From positions 620,001 to 684,000 of the forward strand of contig NZ_JAOWKZ010000003.1 in the NCBI RefSeq assembly GCF_025751495.1: a DNA stretch of 64,000 nucleotides. The letters run 5' to 3'. Below, piece after piece: positions 17,260 to 26,740 of this stretch. Under the pieces are notes generated by a model. The model worked only from the letters and a program-made list of their open reading frames with translations. It was not told the DNA's origin and did not search any database. The stretch comes from Albidovulum litorale. GTDB lineage: Bacteria > Pseudomonadota > Alphaproteobacteria > Rhodobacterales > Rhodobacteraceae. Positions within the stretch are counted from its first letter, which is position 1. Each line of letters opens with the position of its first letter. Both the position numbers and the translations under genes were made by a program.

Positions 17260-19422
17260 ATGGTCGGTGCAAGCAAGATCCTCACGGTCTCGTACGGCAC
17301 GTTTTCCTGTACGCTGGAAGGGTTTGACGATCCTTTCACCACGATGAAGGCGATTGCGGAGTATTTCCGCGAACTGGCCGCCGATGACCGGTTCTTCGGC
17401 GCCGAACCGCCGACTCCGGATGCCAACATGCTGCACCGCATTGCCGAGCGCGAGATTCAGCGCCGGGTGGAGGCAAAGGTCAGCGACAAGGGCGTCGTCC
17501 TGCGTGCCGAACGTGCGCCGGATGTGACTGCCGCTCAGGCCGAACCGGCCGCCGCCGCGCCGCGTCCCGCCATGGACCTCGCCGCGGCCCTTGCCGCCCG
17601 CGCCCGGTCTGTCGCTCCGTCAGCCGCGCGCGCATCCGCAGCGGATGCCGATGCCGACAGCATTGCCGCCAAGCTCAACCGCATCCGCGCGGTGGTGAAT
17701 ACCGCGCAGGACTCCACCGACAGCGCGTTCGAGGATGACGACCAGACCGGCGATCTTGCCGTGGCCGAGCCGGAACCGGTCGGCGACTTCGATTTCGAGA
17801 TCGATCTCGGTGATACCGTCGCGCTCGATGCGGCTCCGGCTGTGGATGAACCGGTGGCGGCGGACGATGCCCCGGCTGTCGAGGCCGAGGAACAGCATTT
17901 CGCGGTCGAGGAACCTGCTGACCTGGCGGAGCTCGACGCGCCCGAAGCAGCCGCCCTCCTCGCTGAAGGCGAAGTAATGCAAGCTGAAGACGATGGCATC
18001 GTCTCGGAATTCGACGACATGGCGGATGGTGCCGAAGCCGTCGAGGAAATCGCCGAAGCCGAAGCTGCCGCCGCGGTCGAAGTCGCGCCTGTTGCTGAAA
18101 GTGCCGAACCAGTCCAGGCGGAGGACATCTTCGCCGAGGACGAGGCTGTCGAGGAAGAATTCGTCGCGGAAGTTGGTGCCGTGGACGAAACGGCAAGCAC
18201 CGAAGGCGTTCTCGACCTCAGCGCATGGCGGACGGATGACGACGCGCCCGACATGAGCGGCGCAGCCCCGGAAGCGCCCGCCGTCGATGAAACGCCCGCC
18301 CCGCAGGGCCGCGTCTACAAGATCGAGCGCGCCGATACGGCACCGGCTGCCGAAGCCGCGGAAGACACGTCTCCCGCCGTCGAAGCCGCCAGCGCCGAAC
18401 CGGAAAGCCGCACGGCTATCTTCGCCGCCCTCGCCGACGATATCGACGGCGAGGAAGAACAGACGGACGAACCGCAGAACGAAGAGCTGGAGACGGCTGA
18501 AGACAATGACGACGCGTTGCTGGCCGGTATCGGCGCGGCGATCGGCGACAGCGGGCTGGAGCCTGATGCCGAGGATGAATTGCTGCGCGAACTGGCCGCG
18601 GTTGCGCGCGAGGCCCGCCGCGACGCCCATGAGGGCCGCGCCATTCTCGAAAGCACATCCCGCGATGACGGCGCGTCCGTTGAACGGCTCATGGAAGAGG
18701 CGAAGTCCAAGCTTGAAGGCGACGAAAACCGCCGCCGCTTCACGGCCATCTCGCATCTAAAGGCCGCCGTGGCCGCAACCGTCGCCGACAGGCAGATGAA
18801 GTCGCAGGACGACATGCCGCGCGACGACCGGACCGACCTCGACCGCTACCGCGACGACCTGTCGAAGGCCGTCCGTCCGCGTCGGCCCGAGACAGAGCAG
18901 GCCCCGGCCGCCGAGCAGGCTCCAGTAGCGGAACAGGCCGCACCGGAAGCCCGTCCGGCGCCTCTGGTTCTGGTCTCGGAACAGCGCATCGATACACCGC
19001 AAGGCGACAATACGAGCGGTGCCGTGCGCCCGAGCCGCGTCGAGACAGCCAAATTCATGCGCGACGATGAAGCCGATCTCGACGACATCGCGATGGCGCG
19101 CGCCGAAAGCGCCATCTCGCCGGGCGACGCCAAGAATTTCGCGGAATTCGCCGAACGACTGGGCGCGACAAGCCTGCCCGAACTGCTTGAAGCCGCCGCC
19201 GCCTATACTGCGACGGTCGAAGGCCAGCCGCATTTCTCGCGCCCGCAGATCCTGCGCAAGGTGGCGCATGTCTCGGAAGATGCCGATTACAGCCGCGAAG
19301 ACGGGCTGCGCTCTTTCGGGATGCTCCTCAGGGAAGGCAAGATCCAGAAGATCAGCCGTGGTCAGTTCATGATCACGGAAGGCTCGAAATTCCTGTCGGA
19401 AGACCGGACAGCTTCCCGTTAG
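17260..19422 (+). CDS. Large acidic protein with conserved ends, unknown function
   Basis: 720 residues. The N-terminal 80 (S-Y-G-T-F-S-C-T-L-E-G-F-D and A-E-Y-F-R-E-L-A) form a compact module that I recognise as conserved in Rhodobacterales. Residues about 90-440 are a low-complexity linker extremely rich in Ala, Glu, Asp and Pro. The last 110 residues (F-A-E-R-L-G-A, then R-P-Q-I-L-R-K-V-A, ending R-G-Q-F-M-I-T) look like a second folded, possibly winged-helix-like, module. There is no signal peptide or membrane helix, so it is cytoplasmic and strongly negatively charged. Homologs are sometimes labelled CheA or lipoprotein without visible basis. A strong terminator follows. Function unknown. 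Confidence 0.85.
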   Translation: MVGASKILTVSYGTFSCTLEGFDDPFTTMKAIAEYFRELAADDRFFGAEPPTPDANMLHRIAEREIQRRVEAKVSDKGVVLRAERAPDVTAAQAEPAAAAPRPAMDLAAALAARARSVAPSAARASAADADADSIAAKLNRIRAVVNTAQDSTDSAFEDDDQTGDLAVAEPEPVGDFDFEIDLGDTVALDAAPAVDEPVAADDAPAVEAEEQHFAVEEPADLAELDAPEAAALLAEGEVMQAEDDGIVSEFDDMADGAEAVEEIAEAEAAAAVEVAPVAESAEPVQAEDIFAEDEAVEEEFVAEVGAVDETASTEGVLDLSAWRTDDDAPDMSGAAPEAPAVDETPAPQGRVYKIERADTAPAAEAAEDTSPAVEAASAEPESRTAIFAALADDIDGEEEQTDEPQNEELETAEDNDDALLAGIGAAIGDSGLEPDAEDELLRELAAVAREARRDAHEGRAILESTSRDDGASVERLMEEAKSKLEGDENRRRFTAISHLKAAVAATVADRQMKSQDDMPRDDRTDLDRYRDDLSKAVRPRRPETEQAPAAEQAPVAEQAAPEARPAPLVLVSEQRIDTPQGDNTSGAVRPSRVETAKFMRDDEADLDDIAMARAESAISPGDAKNFAEFAERLGATSLPELLEAAAAYTATVEGQPHFSRPQILRKVAHVSEDADYSREDGLRSFGMLLREGKIQKISRGQFMITEGSKFLSEDRTASR

Positions 19423-19449
19423 CATCGCCCGCTAATTGAGAAGTGACAG

Positions 19450-19482
19450 CGGAGCGGCCCTAGGACCGCTCCGTTTTCTTTT
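19450..19482 (+). terminator. Rho-independent terminator after the acidic protein gene
   Basis: Stem CGGAGCGG pairs with CCGCTCCG across an 8-base loop and is followed by TTTTCTTTT. It sits 28 bases after the stop codon and overlaps the last codons of the convergent DUF2842 gene. Confidence 0.85.
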
Positions 19483-19704
19483 CGGAATCCGGATCGGGCT
19501 TGCCGATGCCGCGGAACACCGCCCGGAAAGGCAGAATCCAGAGAAAACCGAGAACGAGGTAGATCAGCACCTCGGCCCAGATCGGCTGCCGCCCCCAGGT
19601 CGCATCCATCCAGTTCACCGCCGTGATCGCGACGACCAGATAGGCGGGCAGCCCGACCAGCAGGATCAGCAGCGCGAGGCGGCGGCGGGCGCGGTAGCTC
19701 AGCA

Positions 19705-19705
<1 letters not shown>
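19460..19705 (-). CDS. DUF2842 small membrane protein
   Basis: 81 residues with two transmembrane helices (about 9-29 and 43-62) and a charged C-terminal tail (P-D-S-E-K-K-T-E). Recognised as the DUF2842 family of alphaproteobacteria, function unknown. Its ATG overlaps the purA stop as TGATG, so translation is coupled to purA. Its last codons lie inside the terminator of the convergent acidic-protein gene. Confidence 0.82.
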
Positions 19706-20997
<1,292 letters not shown>

Positions 20998-21097
20998 CCG
21001 TCACGCTCCCTCAAAGGCAAACCCGGCACCGTATAGCGGGCCGCGCGGCCGGACGAAACCGGATTCTTGCCCAGCGCGCGGAACGGCCGGGCAAAGA

Positions 21098-21142
21098 AAG
21101 ACTTTTCAAAAAGTCTTCCGACGGAAAATCATTTTCCGTCGG
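21098..21142. repeat. Tandem double-hairpin element, copy 1
   Basis: Two adjacent perfect hairpins with no spacer: arms of 9 bases (AAGACTTTT/AAAAGTCTT, 2-base loop) at 21098-21117 and of 11 bases (CCGACGGAAAA/TTTTCCGTCGG, 3-base loop) at 21118-21142. It lies between the divergent purA and DUF6524 genes, so it is not a simple terminator. A structurally equivalent pair with different sequence is at 59648-59696. Confidence 0.75.
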
Positions 21143-21197
21143 CCCGCTGGACAGGCCGGATGCAAGGCGATAGCCCAAGGGAAAAGGGAGGCCGATC

Positions 21198-21593
21198 ATG
21201 GGATTTCTGTTGCGCTGGCTCGCCGCATTCGGGCTTCTGTCGGCCACCTATAACCCAACGGGCTGGAGCTTCAGCCACTGGGCGACAGAGTCCTTTTCCA
21301 GCCAGATGCCGATGATCGTGCTTGCGGGGCTTCTGCTCGTCGTAGGCTACGTCATCTATCTGCGGGCCACGATCCGCTCCATCGGCGCGTTCGGCATGCT
21401 TCTGGTCGCGGCCCTTGTGGCGGCCCTTGCCTGGGTGCTAATCGACCGTGGCCTCCTCAGCCTCGACAATCCCTCGCTCAACGCCTGGCTTGGCATTCTC
21501 GCGCTGTCGGTCGTTCTCGGCACCGGCCTGAGCTGGAGCCATGTGCGCCGCCGCCTCGCGGGCCAGGCCGACATGGACGATCTCGGCGACTGA
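21198..21593 (+). CDS. DUF6524-type membrane protein
   Basis: 131 residues with four hydrophobic segments (about 2-18, 36-55, 62-85, 95-113) and the family-typical opening in which a short helix leads to a T-Y-N-P-T-G-W-S motif. Inner-membrane protein of unknown function. An AAAAGGGAGG ribosome site precedes the ATG. It stands alone, divergent from purA. Confidence 0.75.
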   Translation: MGFLLRWLAAFGLLSATYNPTGWSFSHWATESFSSQMPMIVLAGLLLVVGYVIYLRATIRSIGAFGMLLVAALVAALAWVLIDRGLLSLDNPSLNAWLGILALSVVLGTGLSWSHVRRRLAGQADMDDLGD

Positions 21594-21661
21594 GGGGTTG
21601 CGGTGCCGGCAGGTTGCGCCTAGATAGGCGCGTCACGACGATACTTTGATACCGGGCCCAG

Positions 21662-22018
21662 ATGGAAAACGTTCTCCTCACCGTTCTGCTGATCCTCGCG
21701 CTGCTCCTGATCGGGGTCGTGCTCCTGCAGCGGTCAGAAGGCGGCGGTCTTCTCTCGGGCGGCGGCTCAATGTCGGCGCGTGGCGCTGCCAATGCGCTGA
21801 CCAAGCTGACCTGGCTCTTCGGTGTTGGCTTCATGGCGACCTCGCTCGCCCTGACGATCATCGCGTCGCAGAACAGCGGAAGCGGGTCGATCCTCGACAC
21901 CGTCGGCGACGCCCCGGCCGAAAGCAGCGACGCGCCTGCGCTCCCGGCCCTGCCCGAGGGCGATCTTCTGCCGCCCACCACCGGTGACGCCCCGGCCTCT
22001 CCGCCCCCGGCTGAATAG
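21662..22018 (+). CDS. secG: Preprotein translocase subunit SecG
   Basis: 118 residues. Two transmembrane helices (about 2-22 and 55-75) with the conserved L-L-Q-R-S-E-G-G-G-L between them, followed by a Pro/Ala/Ser-rich acidic tail as in other alphaproteobacterial SecG. Auxiliary subunit of the SecYEG channel at the inner membrane. pyrG follows 165 bases later on the same strand. Confidence 0.92.
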   Translation: MENVLLTVLLILALLLIGVVLLQRSEGGGLLSGGGSMSARGAANALTKLTWLFGVGFMATSLALTIIASQNSGSGSILDTVGDAPAESSDAPALPALPEGDLLPPTTGDAPASPPPAE

Positions 22019-22032
22019 TCCGACCACCACGA

Positions 22033-22050
22033 TTTGACCCTACGGTCAAA
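22033..22050. promoter_or_regulatory. Palindrome between secG and pyrG
   Basis: TTTGACC and GGTCAAA arms separated by 4 bases, 15 bases after the secG stop and 133 bases before pyrG. Could be an operator or a short transcript-end hairpin; there is no T tract. Confidence 0.35.
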
Positions 22051-22183
22051 GACCACCACAACACCTTGCGGTCTGGTTGCGGGCAGCTCGCGAATCTGTT
22101 ACTGCTTAAATCCCGTGATGCAGCGTCGCGAAAAGACGCCGCAAACCCAAGAAACTTGAGGCAATCACGGGGAGCTTTCACCA

Positions 22184-23827
22184 ATGGCGCGTTACGTATT
22201 CATCACCGGCGGTGTGGTCTCCTCGCTTGGCAAGGGCCTCGCCTCGGCGGCCCTCGGGGCGCTCCTGCAGGCACGCGGCTATTCGGTGCGGCTGCGCAAG
22301 CTCGACCCCTATCTGAACGTCGATCCCGGCACGATGTCGCCCTTCGAACATGGCGAGGTCTTCGTCACCGATGACGGGGCCGAAACCGACCTCGACCTCG
22401 GCCATTACGAACGCTTCACCGGCGTCCATGCCCGCAAGACCGATTCCATCTCCTCAGGCCGCATCTATTCCAACGTGCTGGAGAAGGAACGCCGCGGCGA
22501 CTACCTCGGCAAGACCATCCAGGTCATTCCGCACGTCACCAACGAAATCAAGGAATTCCTCAGGATCGGCGACAACGAGGTCGATTTCATGCTCTGTGAG
22601 ATCGGCGGCACGGTCGGCGATATCGAGGGGCTCCCGTTCTTCGAAGCCATCCGCCAGTTCATCCACGAACGCCCGCGCGGCCAGTCGATCCTGATGCACC
22701 TCACGCTGCTCCCCTACCTCGCAGCGTCGGGCGAACTGAAAACCAAGCCCACCCAGCACAGCGTCAAGGAGCTTCAGTCGATCGGTCTCGCCCCCGACGT
22801 GCTCGTCTGCCGGTCTGAACATCCGATCCCGGAAAAGGAACGCGCCAAGATCGCGCTTTTCTGCAATGTCCGGGAAGAGGCGGTCATCCCCGCCTATGAC
22901 CTGAAGACGATCTATGAGGCGCCCCTCGCCTATCACAAAGAAGGGCTGGATCAGGCGGTCCTTGACGCCTTCGGCATCGCCCCCGCGCCCAAGCCCAACA
23001 TGGACCGCTGGGAAGACGTGATGGACCGGCTGACCAATGCCGAGGGCGAGGTCCGCGTCGCCATCGTCGGCAAGTACACCCAGCTTGAGGACGCCTACAA
23101 GTCGATCGCCGAGGCGCTGACCCATGGCGGCATGGCCAACCGCGTGCGCGTCAAATCCGAGTGGATCGACGCCGAAATCTTCGAACGCGAAGACCCCGCC
23201 CCCTATCTCGAACGCTTCCACGCGATCCTCGTCCCCGGCGGCTTCGGTGAACGCGGCACCGAAGGCAAGATCAAGGCCGCCCAGTTCGCGCGGGAAAAGA
23301 ACATCCCCTATCTCGGCATCTGCCTCGGCATGCAAATGGCGGTAATCGAGGCCGCGCGCAACAAGGCCGGTGTCACCAAGGCGGGGTCAGAGGAGTTCGA
23401 CCACGAAAAGGGCGCGAAACGGTTCGAGCCGGTCGTCTATCACCTGAAGGAATGGGTGCAGGGCAACCAGATGGTCCAACGCAAGGCCGATGACGACAAG
23501 GGTGGGACGATGCGGCTCGGCGCCTATACCGCGCATCTGAAAGAGGGCTCCAAGGTCGCCCATGTCTATGGCGACACGGTGATCGAGGAACGCCACCGCC
23601 ACCGTTATGAGGTGGATATCAAGTACCGGGAAAAGCTGGAAAAATGCGGACTGATCTTTTCGGGGATGAGCCCCGACGGACGGCTGCCCGAGATCGTCGA
23701 ATGGAAGGACCACCCGTGGTTCATCGGCGTCCAGTTCCACCCCGAGCTAAAGTCCAAACCCTTCGCGCCGCATCCGCTCTTTGCAGATTTCGTCCGGGCG
23801 GCGAAGGAGGTGGAGCGGTTGGTGTGA
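22184..23827 (+). CDS. pyrG: CTP synthase
   Basis: 547 residues, full length. Aminates UTP to CTP using glutamine-derived ammonia. The synthase domain starts with the ATP loop [11 protein letters not shown]; the GATase domain (about 290-545) has the nucleophile in G-I-C-L-G-M-Q and the His-Glu pair in F-H-P-E-L-K. GGGGAGC precedes the ATG. The stop overlaps the GTG start of the next gene by 4 bases. Confidence 0.97.
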   Translation: MARYVFITGGVVSSLGKGLASAALGALLQARGYSVRLRKLDPYLNVDPGTMSPFEHGEVFVTDDGAETDLDLGHYERFTGVHARKTDSISSGRIYSNVLEKERRGDYLGKTIQVIPHVTNEIKEFLRIGDNEVDFMLCEIGGTVGDIEGLPFFEAIRQFIHERPRGQSILMHLTLLPYLAASGELKTKPTQHSVKELQSIGLAPDVLVCRSEHPIPEKERAKIALFCNVREEAVIPAYDLKTIYEAPLAYHKEGLDQAVLDAFGIAPAPKPNMDRWEDVMDRLTNAEGEVRVAIVGKYTQLEDAYKSIAEALTHGGMANRVRVKSEWIDAEIFEREDPAPYLERFHAILVPGGFGERGTEGKIKAAQFAREKNIPYLGICLGMQMAVIEAARNKAGVTKAGSEEFDHEKGAKRFEPVVYHLKEWVQGNQMVQRKADDDKGGTMRLGAYTAHLKEGSKVAHVYGDTVIEERHRHRYEVDIKYREKLEKCGLIFSGMSPDGRLPEIVEWKDHPWFIGVQFHPELKSKPFAPHPLFADFVRAAKEVERLV

Positions 23828-24477
23828 GCCTACGGCGGCAATGTCTAAAGCGAGCGCGGTTGTGGCTGACGCTCGGCGCGAGCTTTGCTGTATCGTGGCT
23901 CTGTATCACATCAGATGGGGCCGCCGCTCAGGATGCGGCAACACTGTTCGACGAATACTACCTTAAGATTGTCGCCGAACCGGCCGTCACCGGAAAGAAA
24001 CCGGATCTTCGCGGTTTTGTCCGTACGGGTCGCGATGACTACGACCTGCCTGATAGTTCATTTGCATTGTCGTACTTTGAACCATCTGAGGACGCTTTCG
24101 CCGCCTCCGCGTTCGGCAGTTACACGATAGAAGATGGCGATGTTTGGACCGAAGAAGAGATGCCGTTCGGTGGTTGGAGGATTACCGATGAGAGCGAGGT
24201 CGCCGACATCATCAAGCGTTTTGAATCTTGGATCTCAGAGCATCCCAACCTGAATGACGCCCAACCCTGCGCCGGTGAAAAGCCGACAGATGACGCCACA
24301 TCAGCGCTCTATAGACGTGCCGTGTCATTCGTCACTTCCGACAAGAGTGTCGGTATCGTGAGCCTCTCAATCGACAAGCGGATAAGCTATTATCTCGAAC
24401 CGGAACGCGGTCACACTATCTATGTCCATGCCTGGACCTTTTCAGGTCCTTCGGCTGCTTGCTTGACGGGCTACTGA
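23824..24477 (+). CDS. Secreted protein of unknown function
   Basis: About 217 residues, starting at a GTG that overlaps the pyrG stop (GTGA). This start gives a good signal peptide: Arg-rich N-terminus, hydrophobic core, cleavage after D-G-A-A-A-Q. The mature protein has no motif I recognise; it ends [10 protein letters not shown] with a Cys that could pair with the one in A-Q-P-C-A-G. Base composition is visibly less GC-rich than pyrG, suggesting an acquired gene that now uses translational coupling to pyrG. No homolog recalled. Confidence 0.62.
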   Translation: MSLRRQCLKRARLWLTLGASFAVSWLCITSDGAAAQDAATLFDEYYLKIVAEPAVTGKKPDLRGFVRTGRDDYDLPDSSFALSYFEPSEDAFAASAFGSYTIEDGDVWTEEEMPFGGWRITDESEVADIIKRFESWISEHPNLNDAQPCAGEKPTDDATSALYRRAVSFVTSDKSVGIVSLSIDKRISYYLEPERGHTIYVHAWTFSGPSAACLTGY

Positions 24478-24491
24478 CGACTCAGAAACCT

Positions 24492-24513
24492 GTAGGTCGG
24501 GGTTCACCCCGAC
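24492..24513. repeat. REP element, family 1
   Basis: GTAG foot followed by the hairpin GTCGGGG-TTCA-CCCCGAC. The 22 bases are identical to the inverse of the copy at 47776-47797 and differ at one base from the copy at 47711-47732, both inside the RAYT gene 23 kb away. Confidence 0.8.
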
Positions 24514-24598
24514 GCGCCACTCAACGCGGTCATGACCTGCAATTATTGCGGGGTACCCCCCCTATCCGGCCCCGGAGGCGCGAAGCCGGTCACGCCGC

Positions 24599-24623
24599 GT
24601 AGGGTGCGCATTCATTGCGCACC
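24599..24623. repeat. REP element, family 2
   Basis: GTAG foot followed by a GGTGCGCA/TGCGCACC hairpin with a 5-base loop. The 25 bases are identical to the copy at 47973-47997 and, inverted, to 48068-48092, both beside the RAYT gene. Confidence 0.8.
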
Positions 24624-24752
24624 GCCATTGCCCCCACGCGCTCAGCAGAATCCGTCCAAAGACCGCACGCCGTCATCCGGGCGGCCCATCCCGGCCCCAT
24701 TCCCGCCTCTATTCAACAATAGGTTTCCCTTACGGAAACTAAGGAGATCGGC

Positions 24753-24992
24753 ATGAGATATATTCAAGCCCCCATTGCGCTCGGCCTTTTCGGCTGGCTG
24801 TCCTGATCGGTCGCGACCGGCTCCTTTCCCGGCGGGGATGGCGGGTCGTCGAAGACACGGGCGCTGAAGTCCATGGTCGGCTCGGCCACGGACAGTTTCG
24901 GCGTGATGCCCACCGCAGCTGGCCTTGCCGTCATCGGCATCGGGCTGGCGCTCTTCTTCCTTCTCCGTCGCGGAGAGGAAGCAGAGGCCTGA
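24753..24992 (+). pseudogene. Small membrane-protein gene with in-frame TGA
   Basis: A strong AAGGAG (6-base spacing) precedes an ATG that reads M-R-Y-I-Q-A-P-I-A-L-G-L-F-G-W-L-S and then meets TGA at 24804. The same frame continues open for 61 more codons: S-V-A-T-G-S-F-P-G-G, a glycine-rich loop, then T-A-A-G-L-A-V-I-G-I-G-L-A-L-F-F-L-L-R-R and an acidic tail to a final TGA. Read through, it would be a coherent two-helix inner-membrane protein of about 79 residues. A TGG-to-TGA nonsense change in the first helix is the simplest explanation; a 17-residue peptide or a sequencing error are alternatives. No selenocysteine signal was recognised. Confidence 0.55.
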
Positions 24993-25159
24993 GGCCCGAC
25001 CCCGGGCGGGTCCGTCTGGCCGACATGGACCCGCCCGCACTTCCCGCAGCCGTTCATCCGCAATTCACATATTTTCCCGACCTCGCCCCGGCTCTTCCCA
25101 AATCCCGCCACATTGCAGGCGCCCAATACATGTCAGGGGATAGGACGAAAGGGGCCGAC

Positions 25160-25360
25160 ATGGTCATCGGGGCCGTCATCGCAGGAACAATCGCCGGCAT
25201 CGCCGCCGCCATCGTCGCCGTGATGGGCTTCGGCCTTCCAGTCTGGGCGGGAATTCTGATCTGGTCCGGCTTCGGATCACTTGTCACGCTCCTGCCGCTC
25301 ATCGCGCTCGCGCTTCTGCCCGAGGACGACGTTCCCGACGAGGCGCTCGCCACCGCCTGA
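25160..25360 (+). CDS. Small two-helix membrane protein, unknown
   Basis: 66 residues: two transmembrane helices (about 2-25 and 30-52) and an acidic tail (P-E-D-D-V-P-D-E). AAGGGG with 5-base spacing supports the ATG at 25160. It lies downstream of the broken small membrane gene on the same strand. Function unknown. Confidence 0.65.
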   Translation: MVIGAVIAGTIAGIAAAIVAVMGFGLPVWAGILIWSGFGSLVTLLPLIALALLPEDDVPDEALATA

Positions 25361-25436
25361 CCCGCAGGTCCGACGCTTGCCATACGTTTTGCCGACATTT
25401 CGCATACGCTTTGCAGACCTCTGAAAAGCAGCCTAT

Positions 25437-25889
25437 ATGGCGGGCATGTTCGGACGTCTCCTCACCCAGTTACTCACCCCGGAACCCACCCCCCTGCCCG
25501 CACCCGAGGCGCGGCTGGCGCTGGCGGCTTTGCTCGTCCGCCTCGCCCGCGCTGACGAGCACTACACCGATCCCGAACGCGCCCGGATCGACCGGGTGCT
25601 GGCCAGCCGCTACGGGGTCTCCCCGTTCGAGGCCGCGAAGATCCGCACCGAGGCCGAGGTGCTGGAGGCCGAGGCCCCCGACACGGTCCGCTTCACCCGC
25701 GCGCTGAAGGACGCCGTGCCGCATGAGGACCGGATGAGCCTGATGGAGGCCCTGTGGTCCGTGGCGCTGATCGACAATGACCGCGACCCGCGCGAGGATG
25801 CGATGATCCGCCAGGCGGCCGACCTTCTCGGCGTCTCCGACAAGGACCGCGCCATCGCCCGTCAAACGATTGAGAAAAAACAGAAATGA
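25437..25889 (+). CDS. TerB-family protein
   Basis: 150 residues. Helical TerB-like (tellurite resistance B / DUF533) fold with the duplicated acidic helix pattern: R-A-D-E-H-Y-T-D-P-E-R near 37 and L-I-D-N-D-R-D-P-R-E-D near 112, which in TerB bind divalent metal. Soluble, no signal peptide. A second in-frame ATG three codons in is possible. Its end overlaps the next gene by ATGA, so the two are translationally coupled. No ter operon is present, so tellurite resistance should not be assumed. Confidence 0.82.
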   Translation: MAGMFGRLLTQLLTPEPTPLPAPEARLALAALLVRLARADEHYTDPERARIDRVLASRYGVSPFEAAKIRTEAEVLEAEAPDTVRFTRALKDAVPHEDRMSLMEALWSVALIDNDRDPREDAMIRQAADLLGVSDKDRAIARQTIEKKQK

Positions 25890-26647
25890 TCGCCAGCCTC
25901 GCGATGTATGACTGGCCGCAGGTCGCGGCCGAACATGACCGCCTGTGGTCGCTGATCCGCGATGCCCTCGCCGATGAGGGGATCGACGCGCCCGAGGCGC
26001 TGACCCGCAACGGCAGCCTGTGGGATATCTGGGAAAGCCCGGACCTGCTGCTCGGCCAGACCTGCGGCATGCCCTACCGCACCCGGCTGCATGGCAATGT
26101 GACGCTGGTCGGAACGCTCGATTACGCCCTGCCCGACGCACCTCCGGGTTACTACTATTCGCAGTTCATCACCCGCGCCGATGAGCCGGGTGAGGTTCTG
26201 GATTTCATCGACCGGACGCTCGCCTTCAACGGTCAGGACAGCCAGTCGGGCTGGGCCGCACCGCAGAATCACGTGACCCCCCTGACCTTCAAACACACCC
26301 GCCACACCGGCGCCCACCGCGACAGCGCCCATGCCGTCGCGACAGGACGTGCCGACATCGCCGCCATCGACGCGGTGACCTGGCGCCTGATCGTGACCCA
26401 TATGCCGGAGCTTGCCGCGAAGCTGCGCATCATTGGCCACACCGACCCCACGCCGGGCCTTCCGCTGATCACCGCCGCTCACCGCGACCCTGCGCCGCTC
26501 GCCCGCGCGGTGACGAATGCCGTTACGTCACTTTCGCCCTCGGATCGCGACGCGCTTGGCCTTTGCGGCCTCGCCACGATCGCCGCAAAGGCCTATGTTT
26601 CCGTGCCAACCCCACCGCCGCCATCGCAAGATGTGCCGTTGAACTGA
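25886..26647 (+). CDS. PhnD-like periplasmic-binding fold protein without signal peptide
   Basis: 253 residues resembling phosphate/phosphonate/phosphite substrate-binding proteins of the PhnD type (opening M-Y-D-W-P; Q-T-C-G-M-P-Y near 56; a H-T-G-A-H-R-D-S turn near 143; G-R-A-D-I-A-A-I-D-A-V-T near 156, the usual second-lobe ligand motif). Unlike transport SBPs it has no signal peptide and no adjacent permease or ATPase of that family; the ABC genes downstream are a separate polar amino-acid system. It is coupled to the TerB gene (ATGA overlap). It may be a cytoplasmic binding or sensing protein. Confidence 0.75.
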   Translation: MIASLAMYDWPQVAAEHDRLWSLIRDALADEGIDAPEALTRNGSLWDIWESPDLLLGQTCGMPYRTRLHGNVTLVGTLDYALPDAPPGYYYSQFITRADEPGEVLDFIDRTLAFNGQDSQSGWAAPQNHVTPLTFKHTRHTGAHRDSAHAVATGRADIAAIDAVTWRLIVTHMPELAAKLRIIGHTDPTPGLPLITAAHRDPAPLARAVTNAVTSLSPSDRDALGLCGLATIAAKAYVSVPTPPPPSQDVPLN

Positions 26648-26740
26648 GCGGATTGCCGGTATTTTCTGGCAAGACCGATCAAAAAGCGCGTTGTAAACCG
26701 GCAAAATTTCCGCACTACTCACCGCCGGGGAGTACAGAAC

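Noticed and set aside
24804-24806. TGA as a selenocysteine codon
   Set aside because: The codon lies in a hydrophobic helix with no adjacent redox motif, and no SECIS-like hairpin was recognised just downstream; a Trp-to-stop change is simpler.
25437-25889. Tellurite resistance gene
   Set aside because: Only a TerB fold is present; no terC, terD, terZ or other ter genes accompany it.
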